Shown one piece after another: positions 63,784-64,000 of a DNA stretch of 64,000 nt. Position 1 is the stretch's first letter. Each line of letters begins with the position of its first letter. The position numbers and the translations under genes are program-made. Source of the stretch: an uncultured Pirellula sp. Its GTDB lineage: Bacteria > Planctomycetota > Planctomycetia > Pirellulales > Pirellulaceae. A model generated the notes under the pieces. The model had not been told where the DNA came from and ran no database searches. It was given only the letters and a program-made list of their open reading frames with translations. The stretch covers positions 28,772-92,771 of the forward strand of contig CAIOHR010000193.1 in assembly GCA_903858115.1 (NCBI GenBank). Direction: 5' to 3'.

Positions 63784-64000
63784 TCAGCCGATGTTCGCAA
63801 GACGCTGAACACCAAGCTTGCTCGCCAATGCCCGCAATCGATCGCGGCTGGCTGAAAGAAAGCGACCCATCCAGGGCTTCGCTTGCAATTTCTTCACGCG
63901 GCTCGACCAAATCTCGGCACTGCTACCTAGCCGCTCAAAGATCCCTTCCAGTTCCTTCGACACCGACGCCTTTCCTTTGCGAATCGTCCGGCTCGTGTAG
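63784..64000 (-). CDS. C-terminal end of an unknown protein, cut by the window edge
   Basis: On the minus strand an open frame enters from the window end and stops at TGA (63784-63786), giving 71 codons. It has a basic, helical character (SVSKELEGIFERLGSSAEIW, SRVKKLQAKPWMGRFLSASR, DRLRALASKLG). No domain could be recognised. The stop codon region shares sequence with the end of the EboD-like gene at 38216. Confidence 0.5.
   Translation of the reverse strand, partial: YTSRTIRKGKASVSKELEGIFERLGSSAEIWSSRVKKLQAKPWMGRFLSASRDRLRALASKLGVQRLANIG

Overview
The window looks like chromosomal DNA from a planctomycete of the Pirellulaceae type. The evidence is a DUF1559 prepilin-like gene with a small lipoprotein partner, a tail-anchored Ser/Thr kinase beside a protein with two c-type haem motifs, a sulfatase, two secreted sialate O-acetylesterases, a type 2 ArgC, a two-domain microcompartment shell protein, an Lgt with a large insertion and a RAYT-type transposase. 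Base composition is close to 50 percent GC by eye. Species cannot be named from the sequence alone. No rRNA, tRNA or CRISPR array was seen.

Layout. 1-2636: type IV pilus-like genes on the minus strand (PilO-like fragment and a PilM-PilN fusion with a Gly-Met repeat tail). 2982-5591: a secreted TPR protein and an isolated BMC-T shell protein. 5626-7961: APC permease and TPR protein. 8261-10916: small membrane protein, SUMT/uroporphyrinogen-III synthase fusion and another membrane protein. 10960-14308: DUF502 protein, ArgC and a FAD desaturase-like enzyme. 14398-19408: sialate esterase and the pepA-tsaB-ispG operon. 19559-20710: RAYT transposase. 20765-25575: compact operon sulfatase, lipid-linked-sugar glycosyltransferase-like membrane protein, methyltransferase, GT2. 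25795-27793: acyl desaturase, unknown protein and rpsT. 27986-30468: small membrane protein, lgt and an Rpn-type nuclease. 30543-36777: degenerate GGDEF-like protein, second sialate esterase, and a coupled pair of an apparently inactive prepilin peptidase and a secreted Gly-rich protein. 36820-41400: TIM-barrel isomerase, AroB/EboD-like cyclase, corC-like gene and ybeY. 41781-44514: BON protein, dGTPase-like protein and Pro/Tyr-rich envelope protein. 44627-49196: GT4, scpB, beta-propeller protein and asparaginase. 49410-51186: Uma2 remnant, small lipoprotein and DUF1559 gene. 51793-53623: HAD phosphatase and mnmA. 53629-53915: hairpins and direct repeats. 53932-59552: kinase, cytochrome, rluA, rlmN operon. 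59590-61020: repeats and an RlmM-like methyltransferase. 61241-63332: infA and a secreted alpha-helical protein. 63784-64000: C-terminal end of an unknown gene.

Housekeeping blocks (translation, tRNA/rRNA modification, isoprenoid, haem and arginine synthesis) are interleaved with envelope and glycan genes. Short tandem repeats are frequent. Several lie inside genes with unit lengths divisible by three. At least two kinds of dispersed or hairpin repeat sit in intergenic regions. The strongest unusual signals are the lone BMC-T shell gene coupled to a TPR gene, the prepilin peptidase homologue that seems to lack both catalytic aspartates, the dispersed REP-like repeat that may be tied to the RAYT transposase, and the four-copy repeat upstream of the kinase operon.
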